64,000 bases of DNA from Synanceia verrucosa (taxonomy: Eukaryota > Chordata > Actinopteri > Perciformes > Synanceiidae): NCBI GenBank assembly GCA_029721515.1, contig JAQQSB010001539.1:1-64000 (forward strand), written 5' to 3'. The position numbers were made by a program, and so were the translations under genes. Within the stretch, counting starts at the first letter, position 1. Every line of letters begins with the position of its first letter. This document shows positions 22,541-34,131 of the stretch, in pieces. A model generated the notes under the pieces. The model was given only the letters and a program-made list of their open reading frames with translations, searched no databases and was not told the origin of the DNA.

Positions 22541-22920
22541 CTATTTACTTCACTTTTTCACAGTGACACTGAACCTATTACACTATGTACATATCATGCT
22601 GAACTGACTATTGAATGAAATCAATGATGTTACTTTGTCTATGAATAATCCATTTTTTCAACTACTTCTGTCAACTGTGCTCTACTGTACATGTGAAGTT
22701 GTTCATACTGGAGTATTGTTTTCTTTTTTAAAAAAATAAAATGTTTATGGAAATGCTGAGTTGTTATTTTCATTGCTGTGATGGTAGGTATGTATACTGT
22801 GATTTATTTAGTTATGTACAGAAACACTTTGTTAATTATAGCTATTAGTCAGGAACACATGATTTTAATAGCATGCTGTATTAGTATATGTAACAATTAA
22901 CAGCAGGCCTCTGGTATCCA
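22541..22920. other. No feature recognised
   Basis: A/T-rich single-copy sequence (within this window) with no open frame, motif or repeat that I can name. Confidence 0.5.
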
Positions 22921-23177
22921 AAATATTAGCTGACATCCATACACTAGTGGAGAAATGAATTCTCATGGATATATGCTGTGTACAGTACGAGATAAAGCCA
23001 CTATTCAAAGACAACAAATTCCATGCATCAATACCAAATAATCTAATCTCTTTTAAAATCACAATCTAAACATGGAAACTGGAAATGTAATGTTGAGGGG
23101 GTTGGGGGATTAACATGATTGTAATAATAATAATAATATAAATAGTAAATGGGTATTATTGATAAAATAAGTAAGAT
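22921..23177. repeat. 260 bp repeat segment, copy 2
   Basis: Direct duplicate of 21150-21409, with one fewer or two fewer AAT triplets and a few substitutions. Here it is followed by ACGCATTTGACTTCC and not by the Tx1 tail. Confidence 0.85.
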
Positions 23178-23344
23178 AACGCATTTGACTTCCGTCTTCC
23201 ATGTGCGCACAGCAGTTTATATGGTTACCATAGCAACGTGCACGAGCCTCACCGAACAACATTTTAGGGATTAATATTGACCAAAGACGATGTATTTTGC
23301 CTTTTGCAACACGGATGGTAGTTCTGCTGTAGCATATTTGTTAG
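23178..23344 (+). promoter_or_regulatory. Candidate host promoter with RFX X-box and first exon
   Basis: GTTACCATAGCAAC at 23224-23237 fits the RFX consensus GTNRCC-N2-RGYAAC exactly on both half-sites; X-boxes of this kind control ciliary genes. An ETS-like ACTTCCG lies upstream (about 23189). About 50 bases downstream is an ATG with A at -3 (AAAGACGATGT, at about 23292), opening MYFAFCNTD. A possible donor GATG|GTAG follows, otherwise the frame closes after about 20 codons. No second exon is recognised. This is one of the few non-repeat stretches in the window, but the gene call is inference from motif spacing alone. Confidence 0.35.
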
Positions 23345-23714
23345 GAAGCTAGTCGGCATTTTATACTGTAGTTCTGTTGAAAAACCCTGTTCTGATTCTG
23401 ACAACTAGCTAACCGGAAAAACTACATACTTAACGGTCAGCCCTATCATGTTGTATTGCGCTGCAATAGGGAATTGTAGTTTTTTATTTATAACCCCTTT
23501 TTCTCATTAGTGGAAGTACTTCATATAAAAGTGAAAGTGTAGTCAGGGGTTTTAGTGGATGGGGAACACTGCTGTTTGGTCAGAATTTTAAAAAGAACAT
23601 GTTAAATAGCTGAAAATGTGTTTTTACCATATTTAGTGACACCTGCTATAGGTGAACACACAAAACCATACCCCACATGATAAAGGAAATCAAGACCTTT
23701 CCAGAAATGTTACC
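23345..23714. other. No feature recognised
   Basis: Single-copy A/T-rich DNA without convincing open frames. If the X-box region is a promoter, this could be its first intron. Confidence 0.4.
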
Positions 23715-24020
23715 GTCATGATTGTAGGTAATTCTGTTGTTGAGCTCGATGACTTAGAAAATGCAGAAAAGGCAGAGTTCAAAGGTCAATAGTTCAAAGC
23801 AGGACTGGCATAGAGCCCTTAGACTGACATCATACTATCCTCCTTGATAAGACCTTTCCGATGATGTATTTGGTTTACCTCTATGACAAAATTTAAAGCT
23901 TTACCTTTCTTGACCAACCCCTAGTGTCAGGTATAGATTTCAAGAGGCCATGAATGGTCACCTGCATAAAAATGATTAAAAGCTGTTTTGGTTGACATAG
24001 TGGACAAATGTCTTAGTGAC
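23715..24020 (+). repeat. Fragment of R (LTR-like part), interrupted by the Gypsy element
   Basis: Matches 47950-48245 of R copy C in the same direction (and about 980-1275 of copy A inverted), with a small duplication at GAAAATGCAGAAAAGGCAG. It breaks off at GTGAC, where the Gypsy 5' LTR begins. In intact copies the next bases are AATTTAGTTTTGGC, but these are not found on the far side of the Gypsy element. Confidence 0.8.
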
Positions 24021-24200
24021 TGTCGTGATTGACTGTTGTGACATGTTTTGACCACTGGGTGGCAGCACCTGTTAATAGTCAATTTAACATACGCAATATA
24101 ACAAGGTAGAGTGAGACCTGTATGTGTGGACAAGGCAGTTCATTAAAAGGTCGTGACTGGCTCTGAACATGGCCTCATCATTTCCAACACGAACATAACA
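24021..24200 (+). repeat. Gypsy 5' LTR
   Basis: Starts TGTCGTGATTGACTG and ends CACGAACATAACA, giving canonical TG...CA ends. At 180 bp it is short. Differences from the 3' LTR are GATTGACTG against GATTAACTG and AACATACGC against AACACACGC. Confidence 0.95.
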
Positions 24201-24220
24201 TGGTACCAGGAGTGGGGTTG
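24201..24220 (+). promoter_or_regulatory. Primer binding site, tRNA-Leu type
   Basis: TGGTACCAGGAGTGGGGTTG directly follows the 5' LTR. It is complementary to the 3' end of vertebrate tRNA-Leu(UAA) including its CCA tail, as I recall that tRNA. This marks the start point of minus-strand DNA synthesis. Confidence 0.8.
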
Positions 24221-24231
24221 CAAGAGACGAC

Positions 24232-25242
24232 ATGGATTTAAAACCGCCGGAAAGCTTGAAGCTAGCGGGGAATGTCGACGAAAACTGGCGCACCTTCAAT
24301 CAGCAGTTCCACCTGTATGTTGCAGCTATGGGACTCGAGGCAAAGCCCGACGCAAGAAAGGTAGCGCTACTGCTAACGATAGCAGGGCCACAGGCCATAG
24401 AAGTATTTAACACGTTCGTGTTTGACGATCCTGTTGATGAGGACAAGTTGGATATAGTGCTGGGCAAATTTGATGCTCATTGTTCCCCAAAGAAAAACGA
24501 GACGTACGAGAGACACGTGTTTCGGTCTCGCACACAGCGGGAACACGAGCCCTTCGATAGCTTCCTGACGGATTTGCGGCTAAAGGCGCAGTCCTGCAAC
24601 TTCGCGACGCTGAAGGACTCCATGATCCGGGACCAGATTGTCTTAGGCGTGGAGGATAATAAGGTCAGAGAGAGGCTACTACGGGAGACGGAGCTGACGC
24701 TGGCGGGCGCCATTAAGATCTGCCAGGCGAGTGAGTTGTCCCACAAACATGTGAAGACATTCAACGAGATGTCTGCAGGAGCTTCGGCGAAAGTGAGCGA
24801 AAGTGCAGCAGCAGTCGGAGCAGTGTCATATCAACGGAAAAGACGCACACAGACCCGGCCTGCACAGCAGGTGGAGGAGGTGAAGTCCAGCTGCAGGCGC
24901 TGTGGCTCGCAGCACAAGCCCAGACAGTGTCCAGCTTTTGGTAAGCAATGCTCCAGCTGCCAAGGAAAAAATCATTTTGCTAAACAGTGCTTCTCCAAAC
25001 GGAAAGAGGAGAAGAAAGGAAAAACTGTAAATTTAGTTGAGCAGCCTGATCTCAGTGACACGTTCTTTGTTGGTATGGTAAACTGTGAAAGTGAACAAGA
25101 AAACCGACTCTTCGAAGCTTCCTCTTCATCAATAGTTCAGCTGGTGACAGACCGCACTGAAGAGGTGATACTCTGTAGACACAATAGTCCAGAACTTCTC
25201 AGATGTGTTCAAGGGTTTTGGTGTTCTGCCCTTCACATATAA
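24232..25242 (+). CDS. Gypsy gag with two zinc knuckles (pol junction lost)
   Basis: 336 codons from an ATG 12 bases after the primer site. The body is a capsid-like domain (MDLKPPESLKLAGNVDENWRTF start is typical of Gypsy gag; DPVDEDKLDIVLGKFDAHCSPKKN and SFLTDLRLKAQSCNFA lie in the middle). A basic linker follows, then CRRCGSQHKPRQC and CSSCQGKNHFAKQC, the second a canonical CCHC knuckle. Gag assembles the particle and binds RNA. After the knuckles only a few residues before the expected protease remain (DTFFVGMV), and the frame runs out at 25242 in unrelated reading. The protease active-site Asp motif is not found, so an internal deletion removed it. Confidence 0.85.
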   Translation: MDLKPPESLKLAGNVDENWRTFNQQFHLYVAAMGLEAKPDARKVALLLTIAGPQAIEVFNTFVFDDPVDEDKLDIVLGKFDAHCSPKKNETYERHVFRSRTQREHEPFDSFLTDLRLKAQSCNFATLKDSMIRDQIVLGVEDNKVRERLLRETELTLAGAIKICQASELSHKHVKTFNEMSAGASAKVSESAAAVGAVSYQRKRRTQTRPAQQVEEVKSSCRRCGSQHKPRQCPAFGKQCSSCQGKNHFAKQCFSKRKEEKKGKTVNLVEQPDLSDTFFVGMVNCESEQENRLFEASSSSIVQLVTDRTEEVILCRHNSPELLRCVQGFWCSALHI

Positions 25243-27868
25243 AATACTGTTGAAGGAAGGTGCCCAACCAGTCGTGCATGCAGAACGCAGAGTTCCTGCT
25301 CCATTGAAAGACGGCCTAAAGAAAGAGTTGGACAGAATGATCAACTTAGGAGTGATCAAGAAGGTTAATGAGCCTACAGACTGGGTCAACTCAATGGTCG
25401 CCACAAAGAAAAAGAATGGAGAGCTGAGGATATGTTTGGACCCTAAAGACCTAAACGAAAGCATAAAGCGTGAACACTATCAAATGTGATAGAACGTGAA
25501 GAGACGTGAAGAAATCATCAGTGAAATGTCAGGTGCCCGGTACTTCACAAAGCTTGACGCCTCACAAGGCTTCTGGCAGCTGAAACTGGATGAAAGCAGC
25601 ACAAAGTACTGCACCTTTAATACTCCCTTCGGCAGGCACTGCTTTCTCCGACTGCCTTTCGGGATAAAGTCAGCACCTGAAATCTTTCACAAAGCAATGG
25701 AGCAGATCATCGAGGGTCTGGAAGGGGTTCGAGTCTACATTGATGACATCATCATATGGGGCTCCACAGCTGAAGAACACAATGAGAGACTGTGCAGAGT
25801 GATGGAGCGCATCCAAAAGTATGGACTAAAACTCAACAAGAGTAAGTGTGAGTTTGGCGTTGAAGAAATCCTCTTCCTTGGAGACAAGCTGTCGGCACGT
25901 GGGGTTCAACCAGACCAAGACAAAATACATGCGATACAGAACATGCCAAGGCCCACCGACAAGACAGGCGTGCTACGCATCATGGGGATGGTCAATTTCA
26001 TAGGCAAGTTCATTCCCAATCTAACAGCAAAGACATCATGCATACGTGAGCTTCTGCACAGGGACTGTGAGTTTAAATGGACAGTTAAACACGAGCATGA
26101 GTGGCAGCAACTGAAGAACACACTGACCACAGCACCAGTTTTGTCATTTTATGACCACACCAAGAGGATTAAACTGTCTACAGATGCTTCCAAAGATGGC
26201 ATTGGTGCCGTTCTACTCCAGGCTGAGGGCGAGCACTGGAAACCAGTAGCTTATGCTTCTAGGGCTATGACAAAATCTGAATGCCGATACGCTCAGATCG
26301 AAAAAGAATGTTTGGGACTGGCGTATGGTTTGGAGCGCTTTCATAACTATGTGTATGGCCTGCCATCTTTCACAGCTGAGACTGATCATCGGCCACTGGT
26401 GGCCATCATCAAAAAGAATCTGAATGAGATGTCTCCACGGATACAGCGACTAATGATGAAGATGCAGAGGTACGATTTTGAACTGATATATACTCCAGGA
26501 AAAAACCTGATCCTTGCTGATGCTCTATCAAGGGCAACTGCAGGCAACAGTGAGAGTGCAACTGACGAGGACATCCAGTGTCACGTGAACATGGTGGCGG
26601 CAGCACTGCCTGTGTCTGACACGAAGACGAAACAGATTGCTGAGGCTACAGCAAAGGATGTGGAGCTACAGCATGTCATGAGGAACATGGATGAGAGATG
26701 GCCAGTCGGTTCGTGTCCACGATTCTACCATATCAGAGGTGAGCTTAGTGCTGTGGATGGCCTGCTCTTGAAAAAGGGCAGGATTGTCATTCCACAGGCT
26801 TTGAGAAGGGACATGTTGCACAGGATACATGAAGGCCATCTCGGCATCGAAAAGTGCAAAAGGAGGGCGAGAGAGTCGGTTTTCTGGCCCGGCATAAACA
26901 AAGACATTGAAACACTTATAAGTGAATGTGAAACGTGCCAGAAACACAGGAGCAAGCAGAACAAAGAGCCTATGGTGGTAGCTGAGTTGCCAACAGCACC
27001 ATGGCATAAAGTAGGAATGGACTTGTTTCATCTCAGGGGCAAAGACTATTTAGTAATAATTGACTACTACTCAAACTTCCCTGAGACGGCACTATTAGCA
27101 AACTCATCGTCAGCCTGTGTCATAACACATGCAAAATCCATCTTCGCCAGGCATGGCATTCCACACACTGTGGTGAGCGACAACGGCCCATGCTTCAGCA
27201 GCAGAGAATGGCAGAAGTTTGCAGTGCAGTACGATTTCAGGCACGTGACGTCAAGCCCGCACTATGCACAGTCAAACGGGCAAGCTGAAAAAGGGATTCA
27301 CATTCTGAAGCAGCTCTTAAAGAAAGCAGCTGACAGTGGCGCTGATCCATATCTGGCTTTGTTGAGCTACAGAGCATCACCTCTTCAGTGCGGTCTGTCA
27401 CCAGCTGAACTATTGATGAAGAGGAAGCTTCGAACTACCCTGCCGAGTCATCCAAACGACAAATCAAAGCAAAAGAATCCTGCAAAGATCGAAAACAAGC
27501 TACGACAGCAGAAAATGAGGCAAAAGTCATTCTACGACAGGACAACAAAACATCTTCCTCCACTGACAACCAACAACACAGTCAGAATTGAGGATGCTGA
27601 TGGATGGAGCACAAGAGCAACTGTTCTGCAAGAAGTAGCCCCACGATCATACACTGTGAGAACTGATGATGGACAAATCCTCAGACGCAACCGTCGCAGT
27701 CTGTTAAAAACTCCACAAGGGACTGTTAGTGAGCTCAGTGTGACCGGTGGTGAATCTCAGGTAATTCCCACACCTGCTATGGACTGTAGCACTGACTCTG
27801 ACACACCTACGCCTGAGTTGAGAAGGTCCACAAGAGAAATCAGAAAGCCTGACAGACTGAACTTATAA
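25205..27868 (+). pseudogene. Gypsy pol: RT, RNase H, integrase, with two stops in RT
   Basis: The first part (25205-25489) gives the RT N-terminus (VIKKVNEPTDWVNSMV, RICLDPKDLN). It ends in tandem TGA TAG, after which the same frame continues without interruption for 790 codons. Motifs: FTKLDASQGFWQL, FGIKSAPEIFHKAME, VYIDDIIIWG (YIDD active site), RNase H with STDASKDGIGAVLL and QIEKECLGLAYG, integrase zinc finger (HEGHLGIEKCKRRAR to CETCQKH), and the integrase triad DLFHLRGKDYLVIIDYYS, VVSDNGPCFSS and SNGQAEKGIH. No chromodomain is seen at the C-terminus, which ends REIRKPDRLNL. Everything after the stops looks intact, so the element could serve in trans only if the stops and the missing protease were supplied elsewhere. 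Confidence 0.9.
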
Positions 27869-28090
27869 AAAAAAAAAAAAAAATTGACATGACATACATG
27901 TTGAACAAAATGTATGTGGGTTGATGTTGTGAATGTATTACAATTGTTTTGGTGTTTGCTTTGATTTAGGTTAGACCAGCTGACATATATGGTTTACTGT
28001 TTATGTGCTGCAGGGTCATTCTGAATTAGAAATGGTTAAAGTAACTGACACAGTTTGGTGATAGTTCATGTTCATGCATTTTGCATCAGA

Positions 28091-28100
28091 AAAAGGGAGA
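28091..28100 (+). promoter_or_regulatory. Gypsy polypurine tract
   Basis: AAAAGGGAGA sits directly before the 3' LTR TGTCGTG, the normal site for priming plus-strand synthesis. Confidence 0.85.
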
Positions 28101-28280
28101 TGTCGTGATTAACTGTTGTGACATGTTTTGACCACTGGGTGGCAGCACCTGTTAATAGTCAATTTAACACACGCAATATAACAAGGTAGAGTGAGACCTG
28201 TATGTGTGGACAAGGCAGTTCATTAAAAGGTCGTGACTGGCTCTGAACATGGCCTCATCATTTCCAACACGAACATAACA
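28101..28280 (+). repeat. Gypsy 3' LTR
   Basis: Same 180 bp as the 5' LTR with two substitutions; ends GAACATAACA, then AATACATTT of unrelated flank. Confidence 0.95.
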
Positions 28281-29440
28281 AATACATTTAAAAATATCTG
28301 CCTCTCACAACGCCGTGCCATACAGACATCTACACATATTTATGTACACAAGGGATGGTTTTATTTCTGGGCTGAAAGCTGGCTCTCTACATGAAAATGA
28401 CGCTTCACTCACAGTTCAATGCGTCTAGATAAAAAAAGAAAACTATAAATCAATTGTTGTATTTTTTTTTGTTAAATATCAATCCATAAATATGATAAAA
28501 TAAGGTTTAATGAACCTTAAAACAGATATAAAAAGGGCCAGGAAAGTCGTGTGTCCACCACGAGAAACGACCCGTATTAATTTAAACTGGATTCATTTTC
28601 CACATTTGGTCTTTGCTGCTTCAAACTGTAATGATCCTCGCTCACTAAACACAGCACACCATCAAACCAAATGATCATAATTTATTTGATCAACAACACA
28701 TCTGTGTGCTGCAGCTATATAAATATGGCTCAGAGTCCACCTGTGCGTAATGGAGCAGGATGGGCTGCTGGATGATCTCTTACTTACTGTTCCTATACAT
28801 GTAAAAAACACACACAGATAATATAGAAGGGTTTGCTTGCAGTACATCTTCAAAGTGTGCTTTGAGGAATTTAAAATAACACCACAAAGTATATTTAAAG
28901 CATACTTTTATGAATTTAAAATGTTACAATTTAGTCTGAATTAGTATTAAATTGACATACTTCCTAGTACACTACAAGATCATGGTCCATGGTCCGTAGT
29001 ATACTTGCTATACTTATACTCAAGCATAGGTGATAAAAATGAAGTATATTACTTTATGCTGAGGGAACTGTAGCAGTAATCATGCAGACTTGGAGCAAAG
29101 ACCTGCCTAAGAGGACTTTTTCTCGCCAACAAGCATATTGATCTCTGCGTCCTCTGATGTCACTCCACTGATCCCAGAGAGCACGTGGCTACTTTATATT
29201 CACGTGCTAATTTGCATTGATCATATGTGGTTGTGTTTGGGTTTAGAGGGAGGGATTTGAGGCGCGCTCATGTCCACCTTTTCTCCACTCACGTGTGATT
29301 TATCGAGGGAAACTGGTGAACCTGTGTATACACGGAGTTTGATAGATGTGAAAAGTGTTTATATTGTGTTTCACACAATCTCTCCCTCTCTCTGCCAAGC
29401 TGCCTGCACTGCCTCTGGCCCTGTATGCTCCACCTCCCCT
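28281..29440. other. No gene recognised; A/T-rich DNA
   Basis: A stretch of repeated AGTATA/TATACTT words at about 28890-29060 (for example GTAGTATACTTGCTATACTT) may be a decayed non-autonomous DNA transposon, but I could not define its ends. The rest shows nothing. Confidence 0.4.
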
Positions 29441-29640
29441 CTGCCCTGATTGGTGGCCGCTAGGACTCCTGGCCACGCCCTCTCCAGCTGTCCGCTCCTC
29501 TGATTGGTGGCACCTTTTCCATCAGACCAATCCCTGCTGTTCAATCAGGCGCATGAGGAACGATGCGAATGGGCGGGGCTTGTGCACATTGACGTCACTA
29601 GTGACGTCACAATCCTCCTGAACCGAGGTTGTGAAAGGAG
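29441..29640 (+). promoter_or_regulatory. CCAAT/GC-box/CRE cluster at the head of R copy B
   Basis: Within 170 bp are three CCAAT boxes (ATTGG at 29449-29453 and 29503-29507, CCAAT at 29527-29531), a GC box GGGCGGGG at 29571-29578, and two perfect CRE palindromes TGACGTCA at 29590-29597 and 29602-29609. This density is typical of TATA-less vertebrate promoters. The GC box and CREs lie inside the repeated R head (29558 onward) and recur inverted at about 42378-42418. The CCAAT boxes lie just outside the repeat and are not duplicated. Transcription would run rightwards into R. No coding exon is recognised downstream. Confidence 0.5.
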
Positions 29641-29720
29641 GCAGTTTGCAGAGGTTAGTCGCTCCTGGTCCTCATTGCACTGAGGAGTACCGGGGAGCTC
29701 CGACACCTGCTTGCCGGAGA

Positions 29721-29808
29721 TCAGTGGGTAGCCTTTGTTGCTACTTGGGTTCATCTCCTGGAGGTCAGTGGGTAGCTTTTTGTGCTACTCGAGTTTACCT
29801 CCTTGAGA
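29721..29808 (+). repeat. 44 bp tandem repeat, two units
   Basis: TCAGTGGGTAGC...CTCCTGGAG occurs twice in a row with a 44 bp period; both units are also in the inverted head near 42180-42260. Confidence 0.8.
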
Positions 29809-32566
29809 TGCCCTAAGCCACGCAAGTCTCTAGCTTCTTTCCTGTCAGGCCGGAGCTCTCCAGTGCTTCCTTAGAGGCTGGGAGAGGTTGGGTGGGCGGG
29901 CTCTCCTCCCACAATTTTCTATGTCAAACAGAAAACATCAGATTATTCCAGCATATGTCACAGCTCAGTGACTGTCTCCAGTTGTGGAAAGTAAATAACA
30001 ACATTTGTGTAACTGTAGTATTTATTACTTAAATGGACTGTAGCCTGCTGGTGACTTTCTGGACTAAATAGGGCTGCTTTTCTGGGCTGGTGAAAACTAC
30101 TGATAATACAGTATGCTAGGATATACATCATTTAAAAGTTGAGTATTTGTTCTGCTAATTCTAAGCACACTTTATCCTGTCTTGTTTGACTGAACTGATC
30201 AGATCAATGAATGTGTTTGATAAGGTGCAGGAAATAAACACAACTGCACTGTAATCACGTGTGTGTTTTGGAGTGAGTTTGCCAAAAGCTGTTTAACAGT
30301 GTTTACAGTTACAAACGCTGCACTACTGCCCCTACTGGTCTGAACAGGCTCCAACACTGATCCACAGTGGACCAACACAATACTGATCCCAAATGTACAG
30401 TCAGTTTGATGTGAATATATGACTGTAACAGATTTCCCCGTAAAATCACAGTGCACTACTGGCAGCTATGGTGCAGCAGAGACCTCCTTCTGTATTTACA
30501 GTACAGCTAGTTCATTATTTGATCAGAAAAAATAGTGTCTCGCTGCCCCTTAATTTGTGCCATGATCTTAGCGTCGGCCTGTACCAATGCTCGTGGGTCC
30601 CTCCAGTTAGTAAAGATTTTCCACTTCTATATTGTTCATGACGCAGAGCTTCTGGCATTTGTCTTTTGTCTTGCACTAGTTGTGATACACATGTTGACGG
30701 TGTTGATCCTGGCCGCTGTTGATGTGTGGTACACCCCGACTTTGCATTGACTTAAAATTAAAGGACCACCAGGGTAAACTGTGAAAAATATAAATTAATG
30801 TTTATACATGCTTCTTACCTGGGTTAACTGTTAAATATTATAATAATATTATATAGTCACAGAATCACTGAGTCACAGTGCAAGTGTGAGAGGGGCTTAT
30901 GACTCAATATATCTATGTCAACACTACATTTCAGGAGTTTGTTTGCAAAAGCAGAAAAACATCATTGTTAAAGTGTTTTTATTTGACTGATATTTGCTGA
31001 GGGCGGCACGGTGGTGCAGTGGTTAGACTGTCGTCTCACAGCAAGAAGGTACCAACTTTAGAACAGCACAACTTTGATCTTCCTTGAAGTACAGGAAAAA
31101 ACATGACAAAGATAAATAATTGAAAACTGAGTAAGTGGGAGTATGTACAAGAGCCATTCATATGAAGTAATATCAACCCATTTATACAAAGTAATATAAA
31201 GTAGAATTCATAAACAACCATCATTTTCATGGAGGATCACCCAGACACTGGATTCTTCAGATACAATGCAACTGATCAGGGTTAGGGGTGGGGTAAGTGA
31301 AGAACTACTGATTATCAACACAAAACATGGTATAAGTGGCCTGAAATGACATTTGTGACTTATAATAAGCCAAAACTAAATTGTCACTAAGACATTTGTC
31401 CACTATGTCAAGCAAAACAGGTTTTAATCATTTTTATGCAGGTGACCATTCATGGCCTCTTGAAATCTATACCTGACACTAGGGGTTGGTCAAGAAAGGT
31501 AAAGCTTTAAATTTTGTCATAGAGGTAAACCAAATACATCATCGGAAAGGTCTTATCAAGGAGGATAGTATGATGTCAGTCTAAGGGCTCTATGCCAGTC
31601 CTGCTTTGAACTATTGACCTTTGAACTCTGCCTTTTCTGCATTTTCTAAGTCATCGAGCTCAACAACAGAATTACCTACAATCATGACATTTGACATTTG
31701 ACATGCTAAATTTCTCTCACATTTCCTCCCTTTTGTTCCTACAGGAACACCTAAGTAAATACAAAGTTTACTGAAAGCATCAAACATCAGATTGAACCTT
31801 CCGCAGGTTGTTAAGATCTAACATCATTAAGATGTCAGTAACAGGAAAAAAAAAAGTTGCATTTGTTCTTGCGAGAATAGAACTCTCTGTTTATAGCAAA
31901 GCTGAGACAGACAGAACGGGGATTGTAGAATTACACAAGTGATATTACATTACTGTATATTAATCAGTACAGATAACAACCATCATCCACGATGAAAGAA
32001 AAGACTCTTCATTATAACTTTATGATTCTCAAATGTCCATGCTGTAAAACAAACAGATCCAATGCATCTCAGTTCTTCTCAGAGGTCACACCTATCAATG
32101 GTTACACCGCAAATTCAGGCAAAAACCCTTTTCTAGGGAAAAATTCCTGAATGACCCTCTCATAGAGCCCAGAGGAGAAAAACCCCATCGGTGTCAGATG
32201 AGGGGAAAACACCTCCGTGGTCTCCATGGGAACGATCACCATTCTGGGCTTGCAGTGAACCTGGTTGTAACACAGAATAAACAGACATTAGAATCATCAT
32301 AAAGGCATTATAATCACATGAATATTTATGAAAATGTTGAAAAGTTGACTGTATGCTGGTGCAGATGTCTTTAGATTTCTTTGTTTCTTGTCCGCTGTTC
32401 TGGCATCATGGTTTCGTTGGAACAGAGCGTTTACTTTCACCATCTGTTCAGTTGGTGACTTGGCACGTCACATGTAGCAGGGAGCGCTTTTACCTCCTCC
32501 TGATATTGTGGATCTCCAGGTGGTGGGTCAGTTGGAGCTGGTACTTTTGCAGTGGGACGTGTAGAT

Positions 32567-32891
32567 TCATGTTGCTCTTTCTGCAAACTTCACTGTTGTG
32601 TCCGTGGTGAGGAGGATCTGGAACGGGCCTTGCCAGCGTCTGTGTTTCCAGCTTTTCCTCCTGAAGTCTTTCATGACCACGTAGTCTCCTGGTTGGAGCC
32701 GATGCAGTGGACCTTCAGCTTGACCAGGGAGTGCAGCAGACACTTGTTGTCTCAGTGATGGCTAACCTTTATTAACATCATTGCTCGTCGTCAGATCCTG
32801 GTGATAGGATGGACAATCCCTCCATTTCAGCTGAACACTGGGCCATCTTCTTTTCCAGTTGAAATCAATCTGACCCCTTTTGAGGTACACT
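32567..32891 (-). pseudogene. Endogenous retrovirus integrase C-terminal remnant (copy B)
   Basis: Second copy of the integrase fragment described at 2153. It is more damaged: a 3 bp loss near GATGGACAATCCC and substitutions around 32760 (GGCTAACC for GGCTCCCC) introduce a stop on the minus strand, so it no longer gives one continuous frame. It keeps the sequence for the PGDYVV/KDFRR region. Confidence 0.7.
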
Positions 32892-33949
32892 GGTTAAACT
32901 GGCTGTCTGTATCCTGGATGTCTCATTTCCACCTGCCTCCAGTGTGTCTGCAAAATACAATAATAGCAAAACAACACAACAAGCAACAATAGCAGACATA
33001 GATAAAACAATCCATTAAGTGTTATTTTACTCAAGACTTCCTGCTCTAATTTCAAAATAAAAGCCCTTCGGTGTTTTTGTCTGTTGATGGAACTGTGTTT
33101 ATTAACACGAGACCTTTATTTTGACCTACCGTATGTATAAGAATAAATACTCAGTGCAAGCTTGACTAGCTTTATGGAAAAAGACAATGAGTCAGCCCGA
33201 TGTATAGAGTTTATTCTGAAGGACCAACTGGACTGATATCTGCGTTCAATCTTTAGTCTTTTGTAAAATTCACCAACATCTCGCCTGTGAGATATTAATT
33301 AGTCTATATAGTGACCTTGCTGCTTTTAACAATACAAGCTGTATATCAGAAACATTTAGCCTTGTTATACTTAAAATATATGGAGAGTTCAAAGTCATTA
33401 CCAAAAACCAATAATAACCATAACGCTAATGTGGCCTTCGATGAAATGGAGTTTGACACCCCTGTTCTAGTGGATATGGAGGCTTTAGCACACTGATTCA
33501 GGTGGTACCTCGTGTGTCCTCTATCCAATCGGAGGGTCTCACCCTCTGTTGTCACTCTTTTGTATGGAGAGATGCTACCAGTACAGTTAGTGCACCGTAG
33601 TATGACACATGATCAAGATTTGTGAGGTCTAGAGGCGTCCCCCTGAGACCCACTATTGCAGGACCCTCAAACGTGTCCTGTGCAAAGCTTGAACAGTAAA
33701 AACCCTATACTGTTGTTGGTGGAGGCTCTGATCAAAGCAATAAGCAAGGCCTCAACTCAGATTAATTTGGAATCTGCGCAGATTTTTGCAAATTTTTATT
33801 TTTTCAACTTGACATTGGGGCTGCCAAACCTAGTAGATTACTTCATGTTACTATTGCTGATGGCTAATTGTTACCATGACTATACACTGCCCACCCTCAG
33901 TGACTCAGTAACTACCCCTCTGTGTACCATGAAAGTTTTATTTCACAGA

Positions 33950-34099
33950 TAAATATATATATATATATATATATGTACATTTATATATAAATATATATGT
34001 ACATTTATATATAAATATATACGTATATAAATATACGTATATATATGTATATATGTATATATATATATACATATATACAAATATATATACGTATATTTG

Positions 34100-34127
<28 letters not shown>
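33950..34127. repeat. TATATACG/TACATTTATA microsatellite (copy B)
   Basis: Homologous in position to 3555-3772 but with a different internal arrangement, including two TATATGTACATTTATATATAA units. Open frames here are repeat artefacts. Confidence 0.9.

Positions 34128-34131
<4 letters not shown>

Larger units (their letters stand above)
24021..28280 (+). mobile_element. Ty3/Gypsy LTR retrotransposon, recent but with defective gag-pol
   Basis: A complete-ended element: 5' LTR 24021-24200, primer binding site 24201-24220, gag, pol (RT, RNase H, integrase), polypurine tract and 3' LTR 28101-28280. The two 180 bp LTRs differ at only two positions that I can find, so the insertion is recent. At 4.26 kb it is short: most of the protease and the N-terminal RT junction region are missing around 25100-25200, and two in-frame stops follow. 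The flanking 5-mers GTGAC and AATAC do not match, so one flank has been exchanged since insertion. Confidence 0.9.
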
